Positions 16,447 through 26,976 of a DNA stretch of 64,000 nt are shown here, one piece after another (position 1 is the first letter of the stretch; every line of letters starts with the position of its first letter). Source of the DNA: Zavarzinella formosa DSM 19928. GTDB lineage: Bacteria > Planctomycetota > Planctomycetia > Gemmatales > Gemmataceae. The notes beneath the pieces were generated by a model, which saw only the letters and a list, made by a program, of their open reading frames with translations, was not told the DNA's origin and did no database searches. The DNA is taken from contig NZ_JH636444.1 of assembly GCF_000255705.1 (NCBI RefSeq), forward strand, positions 109,023-173,022, written 5' to 3'. Made by a program: the position numbers and the translations under genes.

Positions 16447-17583
16447 ATGATGAATTATTCACTATCGACCCTCTGGCACGAGCGACCTCGCTACCTTCCC
16501 GGCATCGGGGCGGTGGCGTTTTCAGCCGTTCTGATCGCGCTCCAGTGCGGGCTGTTGCTGGGTCTTTTCAAAATCACCAGCATCCCGGTCGATCACACAA
16601 GGGCCGATGTGTGGATCGGCTCCCCGGAAGTTCTCAGTGTGGACTTGGGCCGACCGATCCCGATGTCTCAGTTGTCCCGTGTGGCTGGCGACCCTCGTGT
16701 TGCCGTCGTCGAACCTTATTACCAATCGTTCGGTTCTTGGATCAAACCAAACGGCGGATCGGAATTGTGCATCCTGATTGGTTGCAGCCTTGAGGATGAC
16801 AGCCTCGGTTCGATCACCGAACTCACTCCGGAACTGCGGGCGGCCCTCACAGAACCGTTGTCGGTTGTCGTTGATCGGGCCGAGCGAAAGAACTTGGGCG
16901 TCAACATTGGTGACTACGCGGAAATCAACAAGCAGCGGGTCCGGATCGTCGGGGAAACTTCTGCCGGCCTCAAAAGTCTTGCCGGGGCTTATGTCTTTTG
17001 TTCCCGGCCGACGGCCGCCCAAGTGCTGAGGGGTGTGATGCCAAAAGATCACATCACTTACTTGTTGTTGAAATGCCACAACCCCGCCGATGCCGAAGTG
17101 GTCGCGGCAGAGATGAACCAGGAATACAAGGACAGTCATGACATGACGGTGATGTCGTCCTCTCAGTTCTCGACGCGGTCGCGCATGCACTGGCTCATTA
17201 AGACCAAAGCGGGCATTGCGTTGGGGTACACGGCGTTGCTTGGATTGCTCGTCGGGGCGGTTGTCACCAGCCAGACGCTTTACGCGGCCACTGTCGCCTC
17301 CGCCAAGGAGTTTGCCATCTTGCTCGCGATGGGGATTCCTCGCTGGCGGATCACCTCGATGGTCTTGGTTCAATCGTTTTGGGTGGGTCTGTTTGGTGTG
17401 TTATTGGCGTATCCGTGCATTCATGCACTGGCTTGGTTGGGCACGTTGGTGGGGGTGTTTATCCCTCTGCCATGGGAATTACTGGCGATGTCGGGCGGGA
17501 TTACGCTCGTCATGGCTCTGTTTTCCGGATTGATTGCTTTACGATCTGTGCGTACTATCGAGCCGATGAGTTTGCTCCGCTGA
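16447..17583 (+). CDS. DevC-like ABC transporter permease (FtsX/MacB type)
   Basis: 378 residues from ATG at 16447; GTG at 16444 and ATG at 16450 are alternatives, and no clear ribosome binding site decides between them. One transmembrane segment near the N-terminus (about 20-42) is followed by a large extracytoplasmic domain (about 45-250), then three more segments (about 258-280, 300-335, 340-370) carrying the FtsX-like pattern AKEFAILLAMGIPRWRI. This is the topology of DevC and MacB permeases that work with an adaptor protein. It is followed 3 bp after its stop by the frame of the ATPase gene and lies behind asnB. Confidence 0.85.
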   Translation: MMNYSLSTLWHERPRYLPGIGAVAFSAVLIALQCGLLLGLFKITSIPVDHTRADVWIGSPEVLSVDLGRPIPMSQLSRVAGDPRVAVVEPYYQSFGSWIKPNGGSELCILIGCSLEDDSLGSITELTPELRAALTEPLSVVVDRAERKNLGVNIGDYAEINKQRVRIVGETSAGLKSLAGAYVFCSRPTAAQVLRGVMPKDHITYLLLKCHNPADAEVVAAEMNQEYKDSHDMTVMSSSQFSTRSRMHWLIKTKAGIALGYTALLGLLVGAVVTSQTLYAATVASAKEFAILLAMGIPRWRITSMVLVQSFWVGLFGVLLAYPCIHALAWLGTLVGVFIPLPWELLAMSGGITLVMALFSGLIALRSVRTIEPMSLLR

Positions 17584-17634
17584 CCGGTGACGAAGGATTG
17601 TTTCGGCGTGGCGGTGTTCTCCAAGGGAGTTCTG

Positions 17635-18381
17635 ATGTCTGTGCCTGACGAGGACGTGACCCTGCGTGGTATTTCGTTGATCCGGGCCTTCACGGATGGG
17701 GCCAAGTCGCGGAACGTAATCGACGATGTGAGCATTGATCTTCATCGCGGCCAGGTGGCCCTGTTGATGGGACCGAGCGGTTCCGGCAAATCCACCCTGC
17801 TGGCGATCATGTCCGGCCTGTTGAAGCCCGACGCCGGTCAGGTCATGGCTCGTGAGAACGGTCGCTGGCTGGACATTTGGAAGATGTCCCCGCGAGAACG
17901 TGAGCAATTCCGCTTGCGGAACTGCGGGTTCATCTTTCAAGGATACAACCTCTTCCCGGCCCTGACGGCCAGGCAGCAACTGGAAATCATCCTGCGCTGG
18001 GGCGACGGAGTTCCCGGGAAGGAAGCCCGCAAACGGGCCGATGAAATGCTTGGCCTGCTTGGCCTTGCCGGCAAGGAACACAAAAAACCCGCCCAACTCT
18101 CCGGCGGGGAGAAACAACGGGTGGCCATCGGCCGGGCGCTTATCAAACGCCCCCGGTTTTGCTTTGCGGACGAACCAACCAGCGCATTGGACTGGAGCAG
18201 CGGGCAGGTGGTGATCGACCTGCTCCAGAAAGCCTCCCACGAATACGATTCCACGATTATCGTCGTTTCACACGACCATCGTTTGCTCGAACACGTTGAT
18301 GTCTCATACCAATTGGAAGACGGCCGGATGATGGAAAACGCCATCCCGTGCCCGACCGACACCTGGAGGGGCCACCAATGA
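17635..18381 (+). CDS. DevA/LolD-like ABC transporter ATP-binding protein
   Basis: 248 residues. ATG at 17635 follows AAGGGAG at ideal spacing; an in-frame GTG at 17587 is less likely. Walker A is GPSGSGKST, the Q-loop region is [16 protein letters not shown], the signature is [19 protein letters not shown], Walker B is [12 protein letters not shown], and the switch histidine lies in VVSHDHR. This is the MacB/LolD/DevA branch that powers adaptor-dependent exporters. The stop codon overlaps the start of the next gene (ATGA at 18378-18381), implying translational coupling. Confidence 0.95.
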   Translation: MSVPDEDVTLRGISLIRAFTDGAKSRNVIDDVSIDLHRGQVALLMGPSGSGKSTLLAIMSGLLKPDAGQVMARENGRWLDIWKMSPREREQFRLRNCGFIFQGYNLFPALTARQQLEIILRWGDGVPGKEARKRADEMLGLLGLAGKEHKKPAQLSGGEKQRVAIGRALIKRPRFCFADEPTSALDWSSGQVVIDLLQKASHEYDSTIIVVSHDHRLLEHVDVSYQLEDGRMMENAIPCPTDTWRGHQ

Positions 18382-19454
18382 CCCGCCGCCGTTTATTAAC
18401 CGTTGCTTATTCCCTTGGGTGCGTGTTGCTTGTCGTGGGAGGCCTCACGGCGGCAAAAGCCGTGGGGGACAAGGGCGAACCGGCTCCCGAAGCCGCCAAG
18501 TCTTCTGGCGCCAAAAAGCTCGTGTGCCTCGGCTTTGCGGACACCGATGATCCGATCATCCGTATTTACCCGGATAATTTTCCACAGCCAGTGAAGGTGA
18601 CCAAGGTGCTGGTTCCCGAAGGGGCTGTCGTGAAGGCGGGGCAACCCCTTCTCGCATTCGATGATCGCATTGCCAAACTCCGCATTGAGGAAGCCGAAGC
18701 CGGGGTGGCGGCGGCCAAGCAGGAGAAGGTGAAAGCTCAGGCGGCCGTGGATAGTCATGTCCCGCAGGTGAATGCCTTGAACAACGAACTTTCCGCCGAG
18801 GCCGAGAAATTGAAGGCGAAGCAGAGTGAACTCGCCGAGACTCAACGGTTGTTCAAAATCATGGGTCAAAAGACCCAGAATGAATTGGAAGCCGCCGAGG
18901 CGGCCGTGAAGGCCGCTGAATTCATGCTTGATTCGGTCCGTTGGAAACTCAAGGGATTGAAAGATCATAACCCCCAATATCTGGTTGATTTGGCCGACGC
19001 CGGTGTGAAACGAGCCGAAAGTGTTCTTGAACAGGCCAAGTACGGCGCCGAACAGTATGCCTGCAATGCCCCGGCCAATGGCAAAATCATTCGCAGTTTC
19101 GCCTCGGATGGCATGACTTTTGGCCCGCATTCCCGCGAACCCGCGTTTTGGTTCATCAAGGATACGCCGCTCATCTTCCGTTGCGAAGTCAACCAAGAGT
19201 TTGCCCGTCGGGTGACAAAAGGGATGACGGGACGGATAGAGGATGATGCCGATCCTTCGTTGACATGGAAGGGGAAAGTGGTCCGCATTGCCGACCAATA
19301 CCTTCTCAAGCGATCTGGTGGCGGGGCGGGGCCTGACATGATCCAAATGTCATCGGAAGAGCGGGTATTGGAGTGTATCCTCTCGATTGAACTGGCGCCG
19401 AACGAAGCACCGCCAAGATATGGCCAGAAACTGAAAGTCACGCTTGGTGAGTGA
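18378..19454 (+). CDS. DevB/HlyD-type periplasmic adaptor (membrane fusion protein)
   Basis: 358 residues. ATG at 18378 has GGAGG upstream and overlaps the ATPase stop. After an N-terminal membrane anchor ([21 protein letters not shown]), a lipoyl-like half is seen ([23 protein letters not shown]), then a long alpha-helical hairpin (about 95-210, rich in Ala, Glu and Lys: [20 protein letters not shown]), then the second lipoyl half and a beta-barrel ([20 protein letters not shown]). This is the adaptor that links an inner-membrane ABC permease to an outer-membrane duct. No TolC-like gene is in the window. Last gene of the asnB cluster. Confidence 0.88.
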   Translation: MTRRRLLTVAYSLGCVLLVVGGLTAAKAVGDKGEPAPEAAKSSGAKKLVCLGFADTDDPIIRIYPDNFPQPVKVTKVLVPEGAVVKAGQPLLAFDDRIAKLRIEEAEAGVAAAKQEKVKAQAAVDSHVPQVNALNNELSAEAEKLKAKQSELAETQRLFKIMGQKTQNELEAAEAAVKAAEFMLDSVRWKLKGLKDHNPQYLVDLADAGVKRAESVLEQAKYGAEQYACNAPANGKIIRSFASDGMTFGPHSREPAFWFIKDTPLIFRCEVNQEFARRVTKGMTGRIEDDADPSLTWKGKVVRIADQYLLKRSGGGAGPDMIQMSSEERVLECILSIELAPNEAPPRYGQKLKVTLGE

Positions 19455-19462
19455 CCGATCTG

Positions 19463-20680
19463 TCAGCAATCGGCAAATTTGGTGTCGGGGATGACACCGA
19501 AGGCGATGCGAGTGTTGACGGCTTCCCCTTTGCCGTGCATGCCGCCGAAATACACCGCATATCGGCCAAAAACCTCGTTTGCCTGATCCATCGCATTGGC
19601 GAGTTCCCCTAATTGGCTGCCGTTGCCGAAGAGGGAATTTGTCACATTTCGTGCGTGGATCAGGTCCCCCAACACTAGTCCGACTTTTTTCGGGGTGCCA
19701 TCTGCCCGGCGTTCCCAGAGAGAGGAGAAATGTTGGATCAGTGTCAGCGTGTCCCGGCAGGGTTCGACGCGATAACCATCCGACCAACGAAATTTCTCCA
19801 GGTAGGAAACTGACAGGCTGACCGAACCGGCATAGTAGCCGACGTGCCGCAACCGGGCGGCCGCCTTGTGAAGCAGTCGAATCAGAATTTCGCGGGCATC
19901 CTTGGGGTTGCGGAAACTCGGTTCCAGCACGCGAGAATGGCCGATCGATCTTCGGCGGGTCGGCGACTCCGGCACATCTGCGCCGCGCAGGCGTTGAAAC
20001 CACGAACCTCCAAGCAATCGGCTTCCCCAAATGCGGGACAAATCTCCTTCGGAAAGGCTTGTCAGTTGTTTCGTCGATGTCACTCCGGAATTGTTGAGCC
20101 GTCGCTCCATGCGGTGGCCGATTCCCGGAAAATCGTTTAACTCCAGAACGTGCAACCTCTCCGGCAGTTCTTCCCGGCGAATCACAGTCAAACCGTCAGG
20201 TTTCTTCATGTCGGCTGCCACTTTGGCGAGCAACCGGTTTGGGGCGATTCCCACGGAACACGTCATACATTCCCCGGCGTCTCTAATGATGGCCCGTTTG
20301 ACGGCCTTTGCCACTTCCGTCGCCCGTTCCACCGTTGCATGATCGCCCCATAACCGGCACACCATTTCATCCACGGACAGCACGGCCGTTACCGGAAGGA
20401 TGGATTCAACTGCCTTGTGAATTTCATGGTGCTTTTCGATGTAGATCTTCGGACTGGCCGGGATGATGATGATTCCCCGGCACATTTGTTTGGCATCGCC
20501 CACGCGTGTGCCGGTCTTTATGCCGAATTTCTTTGCCTCATGACTTACCGCAATACAACACGTCGTGTCCGTGTCCAAAGGGACCACGGCCACTGGTTTG
20601 TTCCGGTATTCCGGATGCTCTTGTTGTTCAACCGAAGCGAAAAACGAATTCATGTCAACGAACAGGTATTTGACGGACAT
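19463..20680 (-). CDS. Y-family DNA polymerase (DinB/UmuC-like)
   Basis: 405 residues from ATG at 20680, which has GGGGGGAAGG upstream; a longer in-frame start at 20752 lacks support. Catalytic residues are Asp9 (FVDMNSFFASVEQ) and Asp104/Glu105 in LSVDEMVCRL. The helix-hairpin-helix region LNDFPGIGHRMERRLNNSGV (about 190-210) and a little-finger-like C-terminal domain (about 245-345) are present. Such enzymes copy damaged templates with low fidelity. The VDE context differs from the SIDEA/YLD form of DinB, so it may be a divergent branch. It is convergent with the exporter operon, 8 bp away, and no imuA/imuB-type partner is adjacent. Confidence 0.88.
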   Translation of the reverse strand: MSVKYLFVDMNSFFASVEQQEHPEYRNKPVAVVPLDTDTTCCIAVSHEAKKFGIKTGTRVGDAKQMCRGIIIIPASPKIYIEKHHEIHKAVESILPVTAVLSVDEMVCRLWGDHATVERATEVAKAVKRAIIRDAGECMTCSVGIAPNRLLAKVAADMKKPDGLTVIRREELPERLHVLELNDFPGIGHRMERRLNNSGVTSTKQLTSLSEGDLSRIWGSRLLGGSWFQRLRGADVPESPTRRRSIGHSRVLEPSFRNPKDAREILIRLLHKAAARLRHVGYYAGSVSLSVSYLEKFRWSDGYRVEPCRDTLTLIQHFSSLWERRADGTPKKVGLVLGDLIHARNVTNSLFGNGSQLGELANAMDQANEVFGRYAVYFGGMHGKGEAVNTRIAFGVIPDTKFADC

Positions 20681-21005
20681 GGCCAACCTTCCCCCCGAAT
20701 GAGTGAAAACGGGTCTCAAAGTGGCCTCCTGACCAGTGTTTCCTTCACCCAAGGGGAGTATGGCGACGGTCTGGGTGTGTAAATGTGTTCAGAGGGTCAT
20801 TTTGGGCGTGTGGTTCCAAAAATCGGCGACTATTCGGTTCGCAAAAAAAGAGTATTTCGTCTCGGCATGCCATCGGGACTACCCACAACGTTTCGCAGCG
20901 TTTGAATGGCCAGCCCTAATGGAAACGCCATCTGGGATCCGCGAATCCCAATTAAACTTGTGCGATACTTTGGGTGATTGCCTCGATTGGGGTCGAAAAT
21001 GGTGG
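20681..21005 (+). other. Gene-free interval between the HEAT and Y-polymerase genes
   Basis: 325 bp upstream of the Y-family polymerase start and downstream of the HEAT gene stop. I see no conserved gene, tRNA or strong hairpin in it. It presumably holds the polymerase promoter; a LexA-type box was not recognised by eye. Confidence 0.4.
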
Positions 21006-21818
21006 TTATCTGATCTTTTTCAATGCCTCTTCGGCTTCGCTTCTGACTTTCGGATGTGGATCTCGCAAAGCGGTGTTCAAGGCGGGGACAGCGTCTCGGG
21101 CAAGCGGACCAATGGAACCAAGGGCTTCAGCAGTTTCCATTCGCACTTCAGGCGATTCATCAGTCAAGGCCGCTATTAACGCCGGGACTGAAACCTTGGC
21201 GGAGGGGCCAAATTGTCCCAAGGACTCGGCCGCCTCCCGCCGGACAAGCGGACTGGCATCTCGCAGAGCCATAATCAAAACAGGGATGACTTCCGTTGCT
21301 TGCGGTCCCAATTTTCCCAAAAGTTCGGCGGCGACCACTCGGGTGTGTTCGTCTTCCTCAGTCAACAATCCGCTGATTATCCGGATCACCCGCGCATCCA
21401 ATGGGGCAATGGTTGACATTGCCCGCGCATACACCAAGCGGGCTGAAGGATCGGGGTCTGCTCGTATTGCGATTTCCAATGCGGGAATTGCGTCAATCGC
21501 CACGACTCCCATCCGAGATAGAGTGATCGCAGCCATCTGACGACCAGATAATGGCAACCTTTCCAACCCGCGAATTAAGGGGGCAACGGCTTTTTCCCCG
21601 CGTTCGACCAGCATGTCTCCGGCCGTCGTTCGCACTTGATGGTCTTGATCGTCGAGCATCCCGGTCACTGTGTCCCATGCGCCAATGCCACTGGCCGCGC
21701 GCGTGGTGATGATCCGAACATCAGGGCTGAGCACATACGTCTCAAGGCTGATAAGCGACGTAGCTAGGATGATGATCCCGCCGCACAGGATGAACTTGCG
21801 TCGTCGATGAACAATCAC
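21006..21818 (-). CDS. Membrane-anchored HEAT-repeat protein
   Basis: 270 residues if translation begins at GTG 21818, which overlaps the upstream stop by four bases (GTGA) and has GAGGAAA in front; a longer open frame to 21920 would overlap the neighbour heavily. Residues about 5-35 are basic then hydrophobic (RRRKFILCGGIIILATSLIS), a signal anchor. The rest is made of about six to seven HEAT-like repeats of roughly 31-37 residues, for example VRREAAESLGQFGPSAK and VRMETAEALGSIGPLAR. These form a superhelical protein-binding scaffold. Last gene of the DUF1559, PepSY-like, HEAT operon. Confidence 0.8.
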   Translation of the reverse strand: MIVHRRRKFILCGGIIILATSLISLETYVLSPDVRIITTRAASGIGAWDTVTGMLDDQDHQVRTTAGDMLVERGEKAVAPLIRGLERLPLSGRQMAAITLSRMGVVAIDAIPALEIAIRADPDPSARLVYARAMSTIAPLDARVIRIISGLLTEEDEHTRVVAAELLGKLGPQATEVIPVLIMALRDASPLVRREAAESLGQFGPSAKVSVPALIAALTDESPEVRMETAEALGSIGPLARDAVPALNTALRDPHPKVRSEAEEALKKIR

Positions 21819-22083
21819 TCGATTTCCTCGACGCTTCCATCCGGTCGGATGTCGATCTCGCGGATCTTTCCATTCTTGTTTTTCCCCTGCACTTCGAATG
21901 TGCCGTTGGCTTTCTTCCAAGCAGTGGTGAACGTCACATCGGGCAGATTCTGCTTCGCCACTTTCATGATGTCCGGCGGGACATCTTTGATATCCAGCGT
22001 CGTCTTTCGTTCCTTAGATTCCCCGCACCCGGCCAGGGCCAGAAAGGTGATTCCTGACAGTAACACACGTCGAATCGCTCGCA

Positions 22084-22084
<1 letters not shown>
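21815..22084 (-). CDS. Small PepSY-like lipoprotein
   Basis: 89 residues starting MRAIRRVLLSGITFLALAGC; Leu-Ala-Gly-Cys is a good lipobox, so it should be a lipoprotein. The mature part (DVPPDIMKVAKQNLPDVTFTTAWKK...GTFEVQGKNKNGKIREIDI) resembles the single PepSY/beta-lactamase-inhibitor-like fold of small periplasmic inhibitor proteins. The start overlaps the DUF1559 stop (TGATG) and the stop overlaps the HEAT start, so all three genes are translationally coupled. The PepSY assignment comes from the pattern only. Confidence 0.72.
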
Positions 22085-23013
<929 letters not shown>

Positions 23014-23110
23014 CACAATCGCCTTCCGTTAGACCGATTCTCTTCCGGGTCTCGTCGCCCCGGCAATGAGGAGAATACCAACGGCTCCGAACGGCAACAT
23101 GACGACGGGA

Positions 23111-24574
23111 TTACGGTTTCGTCATCCGTCGGGGGAAATGCACCGTGACGCGAGTGCCCCGGCCGACTTCGCTGCTGATGTGGATTGTTCCACCATGCAG
23201 TTCGACGATGCTTTTCACAATGGCAAGACCGAGGCCAACGTTCTCCGAGGAAGAAGATCTCGCCTGATCCGCGCGAAAGAATCGGTCGAAGACATGCGGC
23301 AGGGCGTCCGCCGGGATACCGTCGCCCGTGTCGGTCACTTCCACTGTCGCCGTAGTGTCATCCCCCGTGACGGCAAGAGTGACCGTGCCACCCGGCGGGG
23401 TATGGGCCACCGCGTTCGAGATCAGATTGCCAATGGCCCGTTGGAACAGGGAACGGTTTAAATCAGCCGGAAACCGTCCATCAGCACTGACGGAGAGGCC
23501 AACCCCCTTTTCATTCGCGGCCGCTTCGTAAAAGTCGCGAATGGTCGTCAATTCCGTTCCAATGTCGATTTGTTCCCGGAAAACTTGTGTTCGGGGATTC
23601 TCAGCCCTTGCCAGAAAAAGAAGGCTGTCGATCATGCGGGACAGACGCCCGCATTCCTCAAGATTGGAACCAAGAACCTCCCGATATTCCCCTGGCTGGC
23701 GGGGATGACCGAGCGCCACTTCGATTTCACCTCGAAGGTTGTTGACCGGGGTTCGCAGTTCATGAGCAATGTCGGCCGAGAAGCGGGACAGCCGGATGAA
23801 TGATTGTTCAAGCCGGTCGAGCATGGTGTTGAATGTGCCTGCGAGGGTGAACAATTCGGCGGGCAGTCCGTTGGCTTCGATCCGCTCACCGAGATTGGAA
23901 GGTTTGATGCGGTTGGCCGTGTCAGCCACCATGCGAAGGGGCTGAAGTCCCCGGCGGGCGATGATGTGTCCGATAATCGCACATAAGGCCAGCGCCGTGA
24001 CCAGTATCAGCCATAGGTTTTTTCGGTAAACATCCAATAGTTCGACTTCTTGAGTTCGGTCCATCGCGGCCTGAACGACAAATGTTTTTCCCGGCGAGAC
24101 GTTTTCAAATCGCACCGACATGATTCGGAAGGAAATGCCTTCGGGTGATCGTCGATCAATGCCCGTCTCTGGTGCAAGGACGGGGACCGGGAATGAATCC
24201 GAAGCCAACACCCGATCCATTTCCGGTGTTTCCACGAGGGTTTGCCCGGTGGCATCCAACAATCGGATGAAGACACGCGTATGTTGTCGGCTTTGAAACT
24301 CTTCCTCTGCCTCGCGCCGGACGGCCTCCAGGTTGTCCGGGCGTTCGGCCAGCATGTCTCGTAGCACGAGAGCCTGATCGGCGAGTTGGTTGTCGTCTTC
24401 GCGGTCAAGGCTTCGGCATAAAGCCAAGTAAAGGAAGCCGGTGGCCCCCAAGATCAACAGGAAGGACGAGCCGGTGTTCCAAATCGTGAGTCGGGCGGCG
24501 AGCGACCAAGACTTTCGCGCGGGGAGACGTTCCGAATCCGACCTGCCAAGGTCAGGGGCGTTCTTCGAGGACAT
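23111..24574 (-). CDS. Sensor histidine kinase, CusS-like
   Basis: 487 residues. Two transmembrane segments (about 33-52 and 187-206) flank a periplasmic sensor domain of about 130 residues. A HAMP domain follows (about 208-260), then the dimerisation helix with the phospho-accepting His271 in [15 protein letters not shown]. The ATPase has [14 protein letters not shown] (N box), DTGDGIP (G1) and [16 protein letters not shown] (G2). The ordering and the [12 protein letters not shown] context match the heavy-metal sensor kinases CusS/IrlS. The start at 24574 lies inside the response regulator gene (23-bp overlap), so the pair is co-translated. The signal sensed is not evident. Confidence 0.93.
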   Translation of the reverse strand: MSSKNAPDLGRSDSERLPARKSWSLAARLTIWNTGSSFLLILGATGFLYLALCRSLDREDDNQLADQALVLRDMLAERPDNLEAVRREAEEEFQSRQHTRVFIRLLDATGQTLVETPEMDRVLASDSFPVPVLAPETGIDRRSPEGISFRIMSVRFENVSPGKTFVVQAAMDRTQEVELLDVYRKNLWLILVTALALCAIIGHIIARRGLQPLRMVADTANRIKPSNLGERIEANGLPAELFTLAGTFNTMLDRLEQSFIRLSRFSADIAHELRTPVNNLRGEIEVALGHPRQPGEYREVLGSNLEECGRLSRMIDSLLFLARAENPRTQVFREQIDIGTELTTIRDFYEAAANEKGVGLSVSADGRFPADLNRSLFQRAIGNLISNAVAHTPPGGTVTLAVTGDDTTATVEVTDTGDGIPADALPHVFDRFFRADQARSSSSENVGLGLAIVKSIVELHGGTIHISSEVGRGTRVTVHFPRRMTKP

Positions 24575-25226
24575 AGCCCACCCCCCGGACGGTGTGGATT
24601 AGTTTCGTTTCAAAAGGGTCGTCGGCCTTGGATCGCAACCGCCGGACGTGGACATCCACCACGTTGGTGTCGCTGTCAAAATTCATGTCCCAGACCTGTT
24701 CGGCAATCAGTGTGCGGGAAAGAACCTCTCCCGTGCGGCGCGCCAGCAACGAAAGAAGAGCGAATTCCTTTGGCGTCAGGTCGAGTCGTTTGGCGCCCCG
24801 TGTGGCCCGGTGTCGAATCACGTCCAACTCCAAGTCGGCCACGCGAATCATTTCCGGCTGACGGGCAGGGCTTCGCCTCAGCAATGACCGCACACGGGCC
24901 AGCAATTCGGAGAAGGCAAACGGCTTGATCAGATAATCATCCGCCCCCAGTTCCAATCCCCGCACCCGGTCCTCCACGGCGTCACGGGCGGTCAGGAACA
25001 AGACGGGCGTCTGTCGTCCTCCCTCTCGCAAACCGGCCAGGACACCCCAACCGTCGAGGTTTGGCAGCATCACATCAAGGATCACCAAATCAAACGTGTC
25101 GGTTCTGGCCAGACGAAGACCATCGTTTCCCCGGTCGGCGACATCGATCACAAAACCATTTTCCTCCAGCCCTTTTCGCAGGTAGGCGGCGGTTTTCGGT
25201 TCATCCTCCACCAGCAGTATCCTCAT
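24552..25226 (-). CDS. Response regulator, OmpR/CusR family
   Basis: 224 residues. The receiver domain (1-115) has the acidic pair in VEDEP, phospho-accepting Asp51 ([10 protein letters not shown]), Thr79 and Lys101 in DDYLIKPF. The C-terminal winged-helix DNA-binding domain (about 128-222) shows [24 protein letters not shown] and [13 protein letters not shown]...[10 protein letters not shown]. It pairs with the overlapping kinase gene. It begins 29 bp after the lnt stop, so it may be read through from the moeA-lnt transcript. Confidence 0.96.
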   Translation of the reverse strand: MRILLVEDEPKTAAYLRKGLEENGFVIDVADRGNDGLRLARTDTFDLVILDVMLPNLDGWGVLAGLREGGRQTPVLFLTARDAVEDRVRGLELGADDYLIKPFAFSELLARVRSLLRRSPARQPEMIRVADLELDVIRHRATRGAKRLDLTPKEFALLSLLARRTGEVLSRTLIAEQVWDMNFDSDTNVVDVHVRRLRSKADDPFETKLIHTVRGVGYVLEERP

Positions 25227-25255
25227 GTCATTCCTCCGCCGGCCGACGTATGTTT

Positions 25256-26953
25256 TCAGCCTGCCCTCGAATTAACGATTGATTGGCGGCCGCGAAAGAC
25301 GCGGCGTATCGCCAACGCCAGCATGAACAGCCAACCACCGATGGGAAGCCAGTCCCCGAGGGTCGCGTAGGGAGACGATTGATAACCCACGGGAATCCGG
25401 CCCCGAAGGATGGCCGGGATTTTTTTGGAGGATCGCCATGTTTCCCCCGGCAGGGCGACGATTCGGCCGTCCGGGTCGATGATCGCGGAGATGCCCATGT
25501 TGACCGATCTCACAAGGGATCGCCGGGCTTCAATGGCCCGAAACCGGGCGATGGCGAGGTGTTGCTCGTGTTCCTCGGTTCCGTTGAACCAACCGTCATT
25601 GGAGATGTTGACTAGAAAATCGACCGGTTCCGGGCCGGTGACATATCGTCTTCCAAGTGAGGGGTCCGAGTCCTCATAACAGATCAGGCAGCCGAACGTG
25701 TATTTTCTCGCAGGTGTCGGCAGCTCAAATTTCGTGAAGGACTGGCCGGGACGACAACTGTAATCCCCCTCGTAGGGCGTAAATGTCTTCATGAACGGCA
25801 ATGTCTCGAGCATTGGCACATATTCGCCAAACGGGACAAGGTGAATCTTGTCATAACGACCGGTTTCTGACCCGCGTTCATCGAAGAGAATCGCCGAGTT
25901 ATACTTCCACAACCGTTCTGATGGCTCCCATTCGATGCGGTTCAAGCCGTACAACATGGGTGTCCTCCAACGGCGTCCGAAGTCCCTCATGTCTGACCGG
26001 ATCAAGTTGTATTCTCGTTGGAATGATGTTGTTGTGTTTTTGGGATCAACACCCTCGGAGACATCAACCCAAGCATTGGCAAAGGATGTTTCCGGCCAGA
26101 TAACCAACTGCGGTTTCGGAGTTCCCTTGGGAACAAAAGCGGCCTGATCGCATAAGTTGACGAAATGGCGAACCATGTCGTCGCCGTGGGTATTTTTCAC
26201 ATCCTGTTCCAAGTTCCCTTGGATGAGGGCAATCTCCGGGCCTTCCTCAAACGGATTATGGTTTAGCCGGAAAAATCCGTAACCCAAACTTCCACCCACC
26301 AAAGCGAGGCTGACGGCAATTCCGAGCCGACCCGGTCCGGGAGTGGTTTCTGACAGCCGGAACACGGTGCGGAATGCCCCCGATTTTCCGAGAGAGGCGA
26401 AGAGAACGCCGTTCACCACCACAAGGATGAATGTGATGCCGTAAACACCCGTCAGATCCGCGATTTGAATCAGTGGCAAGAATTCATGTTGAGTGTGGCC
26501 AAGAGAATACCAACCGAATCCGATGGGATTCCACAGGCCGACCCATTCCAGCCAAGGATAACCGCTCGGAAAATGAGCTTTGCCGTAATCCACGCTCACG
26601 ATCGCAATGGCTCCCGCCAGCCAGACGGGAAGGCCCGCCCGTGACAGCCGACGGGCGAGGAAGAGGCTGACACACGAACCGGTCGCGCAGAAGAGGGCAA
26701 GAATGGCCCAAGACGCATACATGGCCGGATGGGCGACGCGAACCCATTGGATCAACCCGAGATGGCAGAGCAGACTGCCGAAGAAACAAGCGGCGTAAAT
26801 TCCTCGCGAACGAGGACGTTCGGCCGTCACGAGGGCGAACCACGGGATGAACGCCACCCACGCGAGAAAGCCCAGATTCAACGGGAAAAAGCAAACATAA
26901 GTGAGGAGTCCGCCGAGGAGGGCGGGCAGCCAGACACGGGGAACCGGGTTCAT
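25256..26953 (-). CDS. lnt: Apolipoprotein N-acyltransferase
   Basis: 565 residues. Six or more transmembrane segments in residues 1-220 are followed by a nitrilase-like catalytic domain (about 235-510) and a final membrane helix. The expected catalytic triad is visible: Glu in VIWPETSFA, Lys in [14 protein letters not shown] and Cys in [11 protein letters not shown]. The enzyme adds the third acyl chain to lipoproteins in the cytoplasmic membrane, fitting the many lipoproteins in the window. The gene begins 23 bp after moeA and runs into the two-component genes. Confidence 0.95.
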   Translation of the reverse strand: MNPVPRVWLPALLGGLLTYVCFFPLNLGFLAWVAFIPWFALVTAERPRSRGIYAACFFGSLLCHLGLIQWVRVAHPAMYASWAILALFCATGSCVSLFLARRLSRAGLPVWLAGAIAIVSVDYGKAHFPSGYPWLEWVGLWNPIGFGWYSLGHTQHEFLPLIQIADLTGVYGITFILVVVNGVLFASLGKSGAFRTVFRLSETTPGPGRLGIAVSLALVGGSLGYGFFRLNHNPFEEGPEIALIQGNLEQDVKNTHGDDMVRHFVNLCDQAAFVPKGTPKPQLVIWPETSFANAWVDVSEGVDPKNTTTSFQREYNLIRSDMRDFGRRWRTPMLYGLNRIEWEPSERLWKYNSAILFDERGSETGRYDKIHLVPFGEYVPMLETLPFMKTFTPYEGDYSCRPGQSFTKFELPTPARKYTFGCLICYEDSDPSLGRRYVTGPEPVDFLVNISNDGWFNGTEEHEQHLAIARFRAIEARRSLVRSVNMGISAIIDPDGRIVALPGETWRSSKKIPAILRGRIPVGYQSSPYATLGDWLPIGGWLFMLALAIRRVFRGRQSIVNSRAG

Positions 26954-26976
26954 CAGGGTCGTCCTTGACAGGTTGT

